Positions 1 through 8,160 of a DNA stretch of 64,000 nucleotides are shown piece by piece (the first letter of the stretch is position 1; each line of letters begins with the position of its first letter). The translations under genes were made by a program, and so were the position numbers. The DNA lies in contig NZ_OY730241.1 in the NCBI RefSeq assembly GCF_963422545.1, positions 62,001-126,000 of the forward strand, read 5' to 3'. Origin of the DNA: an uncultured Flavobacterium sp. (GTDB lineage Bacteria > Bacteroidota > Bacteroidia > Flavobacteriales > Flavobacteriaceae). The notes beneath the pieces are model-generated. The model ran no database searches. It was not told the origin of the DNA and saw only the letters and a program-made list of their open reading frames with translations.

Positions 1-2
1 AC

Positions 3-905
3 ATCACTGCTGTTTTTGAAAATGCAGGACATATCATTGGTGCCTGTAGTATTACAGTAACTCTCGAAAACAAAACCTTAGTTTTCTCCGGCGATGTAGG
101 GCGTGATGACGATGTTTTGATGTTTCCGCCAACAAAACCTGTGATGGCTGATTATATCTTTCTGGAAAGTACTTACGGAAACCATCTTCATCCTGACTTA
201 GACGTAAAAAAAGAATTGGAAACACTTATCAATTCTACTATAAAAGAGAAAGGAACAGTAATTATTCCCGGCTTTGCCGTAGAGAGAGCACAATCGATAA
301 TGTATTTGTTATGGCAGCTCAAAACAGAAGGCAGAATTCCAAATATTCCTTACATACTGGATACTCCAATGGGAGCCAGTGCATTACATGTATTTTTAGA
401 AAATATGCAATGGCATAAACTTTCCATTAATGATTGTCATGAAATGTATAAAATGTTCGACATTGTCTCTGATTTTGAAGAAACAACGCGTATTATCTCA
501 AATCCCCAGCCCAAAGTGGTCATTGCCGCAAGTGGCATGGTGACTGGCGGACGGGTATTATCGTATTTTGAACATTATATAGGTATTGAAAAGACTACAG
601 TTATTTTTGTTGGCTATCAGGCAGAAGGCACGCGCGGAAGAAAACTTCTGGAAGGAGCTGACGAAATTAAAATATATGGAAACTACTATAATGTAAGGGC
701 CAAAATACATCAAATTGAAGGTCTCTCTGCTCATGGAGATCAACAAGATCTCTTAAACTGGCTTTCCGCTCTTAAAAATACACCTAAATGCGTTTTTTTA
801 GTTCATGGCGAAAATCTCCCTGCCGATGAGTTACGCATTAAAATTCAGAAGCAATATGGTTTTAAATGCAATGTTCCATTAATGGGAAATGAAATAGAAA
901 TTTAG
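3..905 (+). CDS. beta-CASP metallo-beta-lactamase fold ribonuclease-like protein (5' end outside window)
   Basis: The reading frame is open from the left edge, so only the C-terminal ~300 residues are visible. The internal ATG at 117 is not the start, because clear family sequence precedes it: AGHIIGACS and FSGDVGRDD, typical MBL-fold motifs. Further on are ESTYGNH, ASGMVTGGR of the beta-CASP insert, GLSAHGDQ and the C-terminal VHGE. The family (YSH1/CPSF73-like, RNase J relatives) consists of zinc-dependent RNA endo/exonucleases acting in the cytoplasm. The upstream HxHxDH zinc motif lies outside the window, so catalytic competence cannot be judged. The 3' neighbour is convergent. Function beyond the fold is inferred from family. 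Confidence 0.85.
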   Translation: MTAVFENAGHIIGACSITVTLENKTLVFSGDVGRDDDVLMFPPTKPVMADYIFLESTYGNHLHPDLDVKKELETLINSTIKEKGTVIIPGFAVERAQSIMYLLWQLKTEGRIPNIPYILDTPMGASALHVFLENMQWHKLSINDCHEMYKMFDIVSDFEETTRIISNPQPKVVIAASGMVTGGRVLSYFEHYIGIEKTTVIFVGYQAEGTRGRKLLEGADEIKIYGNYYNVRAKIHQIEGLSAHGDQQDLLNWLSALKNTPKCVFLVHGENLPADELRIKIQKQYGFKCNVPLMGNEIEI

Positions 906-929
906 ATGTTTTTTACAATTTTTACGTAG

Positions 930-993
930 AGATGCACAGCAGTGCATCTAATTTTAGTGTGTAATCTTTGCGGAGACGCACTGCAGGGCATCT
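930..993. repeat. pair of short GC-richer palindromes (REP-like)
   Basis: Two related imperfect palindromes stand in tandem: one at 930-949 with arms agatgcac/gtgcatct, and a diverged one at 974-993 with arms agacgc../..gcatct. They are GC-richer than the surrounding intergenic DNA and do not fit a terminator because no T-run follows. They resemble dispersed REP-type palindromes. Confidence 0.5.
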
Positions 994-1038
994 ATGACAA
1001 TACATAATGATTCAAAAATAATACAACACTTCATAAAC

Positions 1039-1073
1039 AAAAAAGCCCATTTCTTACGAAATGGGCTTTTTAT
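1039..1073. terminator. bidirectional intrinsic terminator
   Basis: The stem aaaagcccattt / aaatgggctttt encloses a short loop and has A and T tracts on both sides. It sits between the convergent MBL gene and the secreted protein gene, so it can serve both. Confidence 0.85.
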
Positions 1074-1097
1074 GTTATCAATAATTTTTATTAGATA

Positions 1098-1550
1098 TTA
1101 GTTCAAATCATTGAATTCATGTAATGATTTCAATGTGCTTTCGTAAAATAAAATTGCTGCAATTAAATTTCCTTTATCAGAATATGGCATCATTTTTCTT
1201 TGAAAATCTACTGTAGTATCTAAGAAAGTTGTAGTACCTTCTGCCTGAGTATCTAATACTTTTTTGTGCTCACTATCGTCCGGAATACCTAAGTCTGCCA
1301 TAGTTACACCTGGTTTTGTAACCAAAGCAATATAAGGAAGTGTTTTTACTAATACTTTGATACGCTCAATGTATAATTCTAATAATTCTCCTTTTTGCAT
1401 ACCGCTCAACTCTTTTTGATCGTGGTATTTACGGATTAAAGCTGTTGTGCTGATGATACTTCTTGGAGCATTTTTTGCCTGTGCTGAAATAGCTCCCGTT
1501 GTCAAGAAGAAAAGGATACCTAGTATAATAATCTGACTCTTAATTTTCAT
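1098..1550 (-). CDS. secreted protein of unknown function, 150 aa
   Basis: The N-terminus (Lys-rich start, then ILGILFFLTTGAISAQA) is a typical Sec signal peptide with cleavage probably after AQA. The mature part is ~125 residues, helical and rather charged, with no catalytic motif I recognise. A flavobacterial promoter is visible just upstream at 1575-1604. The gene is monocistronic and ends at the shared terminator at 1039-1073. I do not recognise the family; a periplasmic location is inferred from the signal peptide. Confidence 0.75.
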   Translation of the reverse strand: MKIKSQIIILGILFFLTTGAISAQAKNAPRSIISTTALIRKYHDQKELSGMQKGELLELYIERIKVLVKTLPYIALVTKPGVTMADLGIPDDSEHKKVLDTQAEGTTTFLDTTVDFQRKMMPYSDKGNLIAAILFYESTLKSLHEFNDLN

Positions 1551-1574
1551 AATGTAGTGGGGTTGTTAATGAAA

Positions 1575-1604
1575 CAAAAATATATAAATTAACTTAAATT
1601 GCAA
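1575..1604 (-). promoter_or_regulatory. flavobacterial-type promoter
   Basis: Read on the minus strand: TTG (1602-1604), 19-nt spacer, TATTTTTG (1575-1582), matching TTG-N17-23-TAnnTTTG. It lies ~25 bp upstream of the ATG of the 150-aa secreted protein. Confidence 0.6.
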
Positions 1605-1651
1605 CTTTATTGATTTCTTTTTTTTGAAAAAAATTCAACAATGGCATTGTA

Positions 1652-2365
1652 TCATTCTATCACGCTATCATAAGTAAGGGTATCTTTAGAAACTTCAGAA
1701 GTTTTATAGCCACTTTTTATCCCTTCTTGTGACTTAATTATTCTAAAACGCCCCGGATATTTTTTTATCCAGATACTTTTTTTATTACCATAATAGTCCA
1801 TAAACTCTTCACAAACAAAAACGGCATGTGCTGTTGACCAGGCAACAACTCCACAAAATTCATTTCCTGATTGTCGTTTTAACTTTTCTATTTGTTTGCC
1901 TTTTTCAAATCCTAAATATTTATAAATTGTTGGCGTATATACTTCACCGTCTTCTAAATCTTCTAATGCTTTATCAAAAGTTGGCTGATTATCTATAATT
2001 TGCTTATACTTTGCCATCACTGCGTAAGCTAATATTGCATAATCTGTTATTTGTTCGCTCTCACAATTGTCTTTAATAAATACAAAACCCGCAGAAAATT
2101 TAGCTTTGTTTATTTCGTCATTTTTAAGATTAAATGAGGCATTATTTTTCAGTGTTATTTTTTGTAAGCTGTCGTTTATTTTTTCAGTCACAAAAAGGTT
2201 ATCTAATCCATAAACATTTAAAGAAGCTTTAATTAAAGCAATCGATGAACAGTTTGTTCGTTCACCTTGTTTAAAGCTTTCAAATATTTGATCAGAGCTT
2301 AATTGTGCATAAGAAGTAGAACAAATAAAAATGAAAAATAAAAATATTGAGGTAACAGATTTCAT
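1652..2365 (-). CDS. secreted protein of unknown function, 237 aa
   Basis: Residues 1-20 form a signal peptide (FLFFIFICSTSYA, then QLSS). The mature protein contains an ERTNCSSIALIKASL segment, a FCGVVAWSTAHAVFVCEEFMDYYGNKKSIWIKKYP region and four Cys residues. The C-(x)n-H-A arrangement is faintly reminiscent of a papain-like peptidase (NCSSIALIKA as the Cys block, TAHAVFV as the His block), but this is only a resemblance. A TAGATTTG -7 box is visible on the minus strand at 2421-2428, without a clear -33 element. Family not recognised. Confidence 0.75.
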   Translation of the reverse strand: MKSVTSIFLFFIFICSTSYAQLSSDQIFESFKQGERTNCSSIALIKASLNVYGLDNLFVTEKINDSLQKITLKNNASFNLKNDEINKAKFSAGFVFIKDNCESEQITDYAILAYAVMAKYKQIIDNQPTFDKALEDLEDGEVYTPTIYKYLGFEKGKQIEKLKRQSGNEFCGVVAWSTAHAVFVCEEFMDYYGNKKSIWIKKYPGRFRIIKSQEGIKSGYKTSEVSKDTLTYDSVIE

Positions 2366-2681
2366 TGTTTTGAGAATTTATAATTGTTTCCCAACTTTTT
2401 TTGGGAGTATATAGATTCTACAAATCTATAAAAATCAGTTCATAGTTTTTTCTACTTCTTAACTTTTATCAAAAATTGTAAAACAATTATTTAAAACCTT
2501 CTTTTATAACCATTTAGTCCAATTTCATCCATTTTCAATATATAATGAACAATTAGTATCTGGGATTTTCTATATAAATTCTTAAGGAGTTTTGAACTGG
2601 TAAACTTTTGCCTTAAATTTGCAGAGCCTTTAGAATTAGCCTAGCTTCAATGTATTATCTATGTTTTTTCATATATGAAGA
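2366..2681. other. intergenic region between divergent genes
   Basis: This 316-bp AT-rich spacer holds the divergent promoters: a -7 box for the leftward gene near 2421-2428 and a full promoter for the rightward gene at 2591-2621. A small hairpin (cccaac..tttggg) lies at about 2391-2406. No gene was seen. Confidence 0.6.
2591..2621 (+). promoter_or_regulatory. flavobacterial-type promoter of the FAD monooxygenase gene
   Basis: TTTG at 2591-2594, a 19-nt spacer, then TAAATTTG at 2614-2621, an exact match to TTG-N19-TAnnTTTG. Transcription would begin near 2628, leaving ~70 nt of leader to the ATG at 2700. Confidence 0.65.
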
Positions 2682-2699
2682 GTGCGAAAATCAAGTAAA

Positions 2700-4157
2700 A
2701 TGAAAAAAGTAGAAAATCAAGAAACAAGCTGGACTCTTTGTCCCGAATGTCTGGGACGCGGCAAAAAAAGTCAAAGACTCAGCAAGAAAGTAAGGCTACT
2801 CTACCAAAATGCGTTAGAACAATTTGAAAATGCTAAAGGCGAAGGTACACCTCCTGTTCGTCCCAAGAGCCACCTAAACTCCTGTCTTAATTGTTCCGGA
2901 TCTGGTATAATGCCTTCTTCCTGCCCTCCTGTATCAGATAAAGAAAACTATCCACACGTTGCTATCATTGGCGGCGGTATTGGTGGTGTGGCTCTGGCTG
3001 TGGCTTGTTTGCATCGCGGGATTCCTTTTACTCTTTATGAGCGCGATAACAACTTCAATACCCGATCTCAGGGTTATGGACTTACTTTACAACAGGCCAG
3101 TAAAGCAATCGAAGGTTTGGGCATTTTTTCGTTAGAAGATGGAGTAATTTCAACAAGACATTTGGTTCATACTACAGAAGGAAAAGTGATTGGAGAATGG
3201 GGAATTAGAAAGTGGATTCAATCAGATGCAAAAACAGCTTCGAAACGTACAAATATACATATTGCACGACAATCATTGCGCTCAGCCTTGCTTAAACAAC
3301 TTGGCGAACATGAAGCAATACAATGGGGACATCAATTAATAGATATTAAAGAAGGCGGAGATGACGGTATTAATCTCACCTTTCTGGTTAACGGTGAAAT
3401 TAAAACTTCTAAGGCTGATCTCGTTGTTGGAGCCGATGGTATTCGCAGTTCAGTACGCAGATTACTGATTGGTGACAATATTACTCCTTTACGTTATCTG
3501 GATTGTATTGTAATCTTAGGTATTTGCCCTTTAGATGCTCTTAAAGATCTTGATAGTTCTTTATTAGACTCAGCCACTGTGTTTCAAACCGCCAATGGCA
3601 ATGAGCGAATCTATATAATGCCTTATACATCCGACTCAGTAATGTGGCAACTTAGTTTTCCGATGCCGGAAGACGAAGCTAAAGCATTAAGCGCACAAGG
3701 ACCTCAGGCGCTCAAGAAAGAAGCGTGCCAAAGAACGCAATGGCACGATCCAATTCCTCAAATTTTAGCAGCAACCCTTGAGACTCAAATTTCCGGTTAT
3801 CCGGTCTATGACAGAGAATTACTCACCTCAGAATTATTAGATAAAAACGGTCAGGTAACTTTAATTGGAGATGCGGCTCATCCTATGAGTCCATTTAAAG
3901 GACAAGGTGCAAATCAAGCGTTACTAGACGCACTCTCTCTGGCTCGCGGAATATCAAGAGGCTGCAGGCCTTTGTCTCAATGGAGAAAAGCCGGAATAAG
4001 AGAAAGTGTTTTAACCGAGTTTGAATCAGAAATGCTGAAACGCAGTGCTACTAAAGTAAAAGATTCAGCAGAAGCTGCACAGTTTTTACATTCTGACATT
4101 GTACTTCACGAAGGTGACGAACCCAGAGGAAGATGTTTAAAGAAAAAAAGTTCCTGA
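2700..4157 (+). CDS. FAD-dependent monooxygenase with N-terminal CxxCxGxG zinc-finger-like module
   Basis: Numbering is from the ATG at 2700; a GTG at 2682 adds six residues. Residues ~10-75 carry two CxxCxG(S/R)G blocks (CPECLGRG and CLNCSGSG), the DnaJ-type zinc-finger pattern. From ~85 a PheA/TetX-like flavoprotein monooxygenase follows: GGGIGGVALAVAC (FAD dinucleotide fold), GADGIRSSVRR, and LIGDAAHPMSPFKGQGANQAL near residue 390 (FAD ribityl site). Such enzymes hydroxylate aromatic or polyketide-like substrates with NAD(P)H and O2. The substrate is unknown, and the zinc-finger fusion is not part of the standard architecture. The gene stands alone behind its own promoter. Confidence 0.85.
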   Translation: MKKVENQETSWTLCPECLGRGKKSQRLSKKVRLLYQNALEQFENAKGEGTPPVRPKSHLNSCLNCSGSGIMPSSCPPVSDKENYPHVAIIGGGIGGVALAVACLHRGIPFTLYERDNNFNTRSQGYGLTLQQASKAIEGLGIFSLEDGVISTRHLVHTTEGKVIGEWGIRKWIQSDAKTASKRTNIHIARQSLRSALLKQLGEHEAIQWGHQLIDIKEGGDDGINLTFLVNGEIKTSKADLVVGADGIRSSVRRLLIGDNITPLRYLDCIVILGICPLDALKDLDSSLLDSATVFQTANGNERIYIMPYTSDSVMWQLSFPMPEDEAKALSAQGPQALKKEACQRTQWHDPIPQILAATLETQISGYPVYDRELLTSELLDKNGQVTLIGDAAHPMSPFKGQGANQALLDALSLARGISRGCRPLSQWRKAGIRESVLTEFESEMLKRSATKVKDSAEAAQFLHSDIVLHEGDEPRGRCLKKKSS

Positions 4158-4203
4158 TATTTCTCCGTATAGTATTCAAATAACCCGTTGTGTATAATTA
4201 ATT

Positions 4204-4344
4204 TTAACACATAGAAACATAGGGTTTGAACTTTAAAAAAAGACGTTTCACTTATTTAAAATGCACAGAGTTTGCTATGTGAAAGAAATTAATTTCTTTT
4301 TCACATTCTTTTTTGCGCCTAAAATCTATGTTTCTATGTGTTAA
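4204..4344. repeat. 141-bp inverted-repeat element
   Basis: Perfect 19-bp inverted ends (4204-4222 and 4326-4344; ttaacacatagaaacatag and its complement) enclose an internal hairpin around ctatgtgaaagaaattaat. A related fragment, ctatgtgaaagaattaa, recurs near 27990. The form fits a small non-autonomous dispersed element. It fills most of the 292-bp gap before fdhD. Confidence 0.6.
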
Positions 4345-4449
4345 ATAAAATTTTCAGAAATTACCAATGACTTCGATTAATAAGAAATAAGGTGTCTTTT
4401 TTAATGATTTATTTTCTTAAATTTACTGATCTTTTTATAATCAACTTAC

Positions 4450-5331
4450 ATGGAAATGAATAATCTGGAATTAGTTTCCGTTAAGGAAGTTCTAATTAAA
4501 AAAGTCACTGGTTTTAAAAGTTCGACAGTACCGGATATTCTTTCTGTTGAAGAACCTTTGGAAATAAGAATTCTATACGGACCAGAAAATCAAAGGATAC
4601 AAAAGAATATTTCTGTAACGATGCGAACTCCTGGTAATGATCCGGAACTTGCAGTAGGTTTTTTATTTACCGAAGGAATTATTTCATCTTATGAAGTTGT
4701 AAAAGAGGTCAGACATTTACAAACAGAATGTACAATGCAAAAGAAAAATTGCATACAAGTCGAACTTAAAGAAGACTTTGTTCCTCATTTAATGCAATCA
4801 GACCGAAATTTTTATACAACTTCCAGTTGCGGAGTTTGTGGAAAAGGTTCTATTGAATCTATAAAAACCGTTAGCTCATTTAGTACTTTAAAAAAACAAA
4901 GGTTATATCTTTCTTTGGATGTATTATATCAATTACCTCAAAAATTAAGAATGGCTCAAAGCGATTTTGCTGCTACAGGAGGTATCCATGCTTCCGGTCT
5001 TTTTTCTGCCGAAGGAGATCTTATCTTTTTACAGGAAGATGTAGGAAGACATAACGCTTTAGACAAGCTAATTGGCTCAGCATTAGCCTCTAATCTACTT
5101 CCGCTAAACAAACATATTTTGCTTCTAAGCGGAAGAGCCAGTTTTGAGTTAATTCAAAAAGCTGCTATGGCGGGTATATCAATTATTGCAGCAATTGGTG
5201 CTCCATCAAGCCTTGCGGTAGAATTAGCAATAGAATTTAACATGACACTTTTGGGATTTCTGAAAGAAGATCGATTCAATATCTATAATTCTTGTGATGC
5301 CGTAGTCATACAGACTTCTCATGAAGATTAA
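4450..5331 (+). CDS. fdhD: formate dehydrogenase accessory sulfurtransferase FdhD
   Basis: FdhD moves sulfur from a cysteine desulfurase to the molybdenum cofactor of formate dehydrogenase-type enzymes. The conserved SSCGVCGKGS motif is present with Cys127 and Cys130, the counterparts of the sulfur-carrying cysteines. Also present are FAATGGIHASGLF, EDVGRHNALDKLIG and the C-terminal LSGRASFELIQKAAMAGI. Length (293 aa) fits the family. The next gene, 60 bp downstream on the same strand, encodes a Mo-bis-PGD oxidoreductase, so the two very likely form an operon and FdhD serves that enzyme. A downstream in-frame Met at residue 3 is an equally possible start. Confidence 0.93.
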   Translation: MEMNNLELVSVKEVLIKKVTGFKSSTVPDILSVEEPLEIRILYGPENQRIQKNISVTMRTPGNDPELAVGFLFTEGIISSYEVVKEVRHLQTECTMQKKNCIQVELKEDFVPHLMQSDRNFYTTSSCGVCGKGSIESIKTVSSFSTLKKQRLYLSLDVLYQLPQKLRMAQSDFAATGGIHASGLFSAEGDLIFLQEDVGRHNALDKLIGSALASNLLPLNKHILLLSGRASFELIQKAAMAGISIIAAIGAPSSLAVELAIEFNMTLLGFLKEDRFNIYNSCDAVVIQTSHED

Positions 5332-5391
5332 AAAGAGTAAAGTTATCATTGTTCAACATTTCTACCAACGTGCTAATTAAATAAAAAAGCT

Positions 5392-7761
5392 ATGAAAGAG
5401 GATCAACACGACAAAAATAGCGACGATAAAAATAAAAAAATACCAGGCGCTGAAAATCCGTACAAACTTTTTGACCTGAAATTAACAAAAGTCGAAGATT
5501 GGGCCGCAGGTGTTCCTGCCGTTTTAGCAGCTTTTAGTGATCTTATCGAAGAAAAAACTATCGTTAGAGGGACAAAAGCATTATTTAAGATGAATCAGGT
5601 TGGTGGTTTTGACTGTCCGAGTTGTGCATGGCCTGATCCCGATGACGAGCGATCTCCTTTGGGCGAATATTGTGAAAACGGAGCCAAAGCACTGGCTGAA
5701 GAAGCTACCACCAAAAAAGTTACAGCTGAGTTTTTTAAAGAAAACTCCGTTTATGATCTTGCCAAATTAGACGATTATCAAATTGGCAAAATGGGAAGGC
5801 TAACTGATCCTATGTATTTACCTAAAAATGGTACACATTATCAACCTATAAGCTGGGATAATGCATTCAAAAAAATAGCCGAGCATCTTAATGCACTAGA
5901 ATCTCCGGATCAGGCTGCTTTTTATACCTCCGGAAGAACAAGTAATGAAGCATCTTTTCTTTATCAGCTCTTTGCAAAAGAATATGGCACCAATAATATG
6001 CCGGATTGCTCAAATATGTGCCACGAAACCTCCGGATCTGCTTTAAGACCTACAATTGGAATTGGGAAAGGTACAGTAACACTGGATGATTTTTATGATA
6101 CGGATGTTATTATGATCATTGGGCAAAATCCGGGAACCAATGCGCCCAGAATGATGAGCGCATTATCAAGAGGTAAAAAGAACGGAGCAAAAATTATTGC
6201 CATCAATCCTTTACCTGAAGCGGGTTTAATGGGATTTAGAAATCCGCAGGAAATTAACGGAGTTCTTGGAAGTGGCGTTAAACTTGCAGATCTATTCCTG
6301 CCTGTAAAAATAAATGGAGATATGGCTTTGTTAAAAGCTCTCGAAATTATCTTAATTGAATTTGAAAAGAAAAACCCCGGAAAAGTCTTTGATTATGACT
6401 TCATCAAGGAAAAAACTACAGGATATGACGCTTTTCTTAAACAATTTGATGATTACAAACTTGATGATCTTGCCCAGCTTTCAGGAGTTTCGAAAGAATC
6501 GCTTTATGAAGCTGCTGAAATTTTAGCATTCAAAAAACGAATTATTGTTTGTTGGGGAATGGGACTTACACAGCAACCCAACGGCGTCGAAATGATAAGA
6601 GAAATTCTTAACATTTTATTACTCAAAGGAAGCATTGGCAAACCTGGCGCAGGCGTTTGTCCTGTTCGTGGCCATAGTAATGTTCAGGGAAACAGAACCA
6701 TGATGATTGATGAAAAACCTACTAATGAACAACTCGATCGTTTGCAGGCTTTTTATGGTTTCAATCCTCCACGCAAACACGGATATGATGTTGTTCGCGC
6801 CATTAAAGCAATGCAGGAAGAAAAAGTGAAATTACTATTTTGTATGGGTGGTAATTTTTTATCTGCAACACCGGATACAACCTATACGGCCAATGCTGTA
6901 AGAAAACTTAATTTAACTGTTTGTGTATCTACTAAACTAAATCGTACTCACTTGATTCACGGACAGGAAGCACTAATATTACCAACATTATCACGAAGCG
7001 ATATTGATATAGTTAATGGTGAAATTCAGTTTATAACTACCGAAAACTCGATGGGTGTAGTACAATCTTCAAAAGGAATGCTGAAACCGGTATCTGATAA
7101 CCTTATTAATGAAACGCAAATTGTCTGCAAAATGGCAATGGCTACGTTAGGAAATAAATCAGTAATTAACTGGCAGCGTTACCATGACAGTTATGATGCC
7201 ATAAGGGATGATATTGAAAAATGTATTCCGGGATTTGAAAATTATAACATAAAGGTCCAACAAAAAGGAGGTTTTTATTTGCCTAATGCAGCACGAGACG
7301 GACAATTTATTACAAAAGAGTTTGGAGATCGTGCACCATTTACATTAACTGCGATACCGGATAATGAACTTGCTCCAGACGAGTATATGATGGCTACAAC
7401 CCGAACACATGACCAGTTTAATACTACAATCTATGGTCTTGATGATCGCTATCGTGGCATAAAAAACGAACGCAGGGTAATATTTATGAATCAAAAAGAT
7501 ATTGAGCAAGCAGGTTTTAAAGCTGGTGACAAGGTCGATTTGTTTAATTATAATGACAATATCGAACGAATTGCGCCTTTATTTATCATTGTTTCCTATC
7601 AAATACCGGAGAAAAATACAGTTACTTATTTTCCTGAAACAAACGTTCTTGTTTCTGTTAACAACGTTGTTAAAGACAGTAATATGCCGGCATCAAAATA
7701 TGTGAAGATTAAAATTAAAAAACATGACCCAAAAATTTACGAGAGAATAAATCAATTATAA
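5392..7761 (+). CDS. FdhF/YdeP-family molybdopterin oxidoreductase
   Basis: A 789-aa protein of the FdhF/YdeP type, related to formate dehydrogenase alpha subunits. Near the N-terminus is FDCPSCAWPDPD (Cys75, Cys78) with a further Cys94 in EYCENGAKA, the family's altered iron-sulfur site. GRTSNEASF, then DCSNMCHETSGSAL, bring the Cys expected at the Mo-ligand position of formate dehydrogenases (inference by alignment in mind). GQNPGTNAPR, CPVRGHSNVQG and the C-terminal dinucleotide-binding domain (TTRTHDQFNTTIYG) follow. There is no signal peptide, so it is cytoplasmic. No electron-transfer subunit lies next to it. The substrate of YdeP-type enzymes is not settled; in enterobacteria ydeP is linked to acid resistance. 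Confidence 0.9.
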   Translation: MKEDQHDKNSDDKNKKIPGAENPYKLFDLKLTKVEDWAAGVPAVLAAFSDLIEEKTIVRGTKALFKMNQVGGFDCPSCAWPDPDDERSPLGEYCENGAKALAEEATTKKVTAEFFKENSVYDLAKLDDYQIGKMGRLTDPMYLPKNGTHYQPISWDNAFKKIAEHLNALESPDQAAFYTSGRTSNEASFLYQLFAKEYGTNNMPDCSNMCHETSGSALRPTIGIGKGTVTLDDFYDTDVIMIIGQNPGTNAPRMMSALSRGKKNGAKIIAINPLPEAGLMGFRNPQEINGVLGSGVKLADLFLPVKINGDMALLKALEIILIEFEKKNPGKVFDYDFIKEKTTGYDAFLKQFDDYKLDDLAQLSGVSKESLYEAAEILAFKKRIIVCWGMGLTQQPNGVEMIREILNILLLKGSIGKPGAGVCPVRGHSNVQGNRTMMIDEKPTNEQLDRLQAFYGFNPPRKHGYDVVRAIKAMQEEKVKLLFCMGGNFLSATPDTTYTANAVRKLNLTVCVSTKLNRTHLIHGQEALILPTLSRSDIDIVNGEIQFITTENSMGVVQSSKGMLKPVSDNLINETQIVCKMAMATLGNKSVINWQRYHDSYDAIRDDIEKCIPGFENYNIKVQQKGGFYLPNAARDGQFITKEFGDRAPFTLTAIPDNELAPDEYMMATTRTHDQFNTTIYGLDDRYRGIKNERRVIFMNQKDIEQAGFKAGDKVDLFNYNDNIERIAPLFIIVSYQIPEKNTVTYFPETNVLVSVNNVVKDSNMPASKYVKIKIKKHDPKIYERINQL

Positions 7762-7792
7762 TTGGATTACGAAGATATAGTCCCCTACGGGA

Positions 7793-8095
7793 CTAATCTT
7801 CTGTTTTATTAAATGCTGAAGGCATCAATTCAATATTGTACTTACTGGCTACTTTTATCAATATTGGCATTAAAATAGAAGCTCCCGGAATCAATAAAAA
7901 AGGAATACCAATACCGATTATCTTGAACGAATCAAAAAGTTGTGTTTTAAGTATATTTTCTTCCTCATCACTAATTTCCCCCTCTTTTATATACTTCTGG
8001 ATAATTAAGACCGCTTCCTTTTCGCCTTCAACTTCTTTTTTCAGGTCGAACAAAAAATGATGAATATTCTTTTCTATGGTGGTTTCAATCTTCAT
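7793..8095 (-). CDS. small LETM1-like protein, 100 aa
   Basis: The first ~60 residues are acidic and helical. Residues ~58-95 (KIIGIGIPFLLIPGASILMPILIKVASKY) match the hydrophobic core seen in LETM1-related proteins of Bacteroidota, ending in the MPSAF motif. One membrane-inserting segment is likely. The function in bacteria is unknown; mitochondrial LETM1 affects cation exchange. It is convergent with the YdeP-type gene and downstream of the peroxidase gene on the same strand (65-bp gap). Confidence 0.75.
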   Translation of the reverse strand: MKIETTIEKNIHHFLFDLKKEVEGEKEAVLIIQKYIKEGEISDEEENILKTQLFDSFKIIGIGIPFLLIPGASILMPILIKVASKYNIELMPSAFNKTED

Positions 8096-8160
8096 AAATT
8101 CGTTTTGCTAATTGTTCTTTATTCTTTTCTGCTGTTTCTTTTAACATTGAAAAAACAATC

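Noticed and set aside
558..746. 62-codon minus-strand ORF in the first gene
   Set aside because: Antisense of a clearly coding beta-CASP region with no independent support.
1652..2365. Papain-like peptidase in the 237-aa secreted protein
   Set aside because: A Cys block and a TAHAVFV stretch are present, but order and spacing do not give a convincing active site; kept as unknown.
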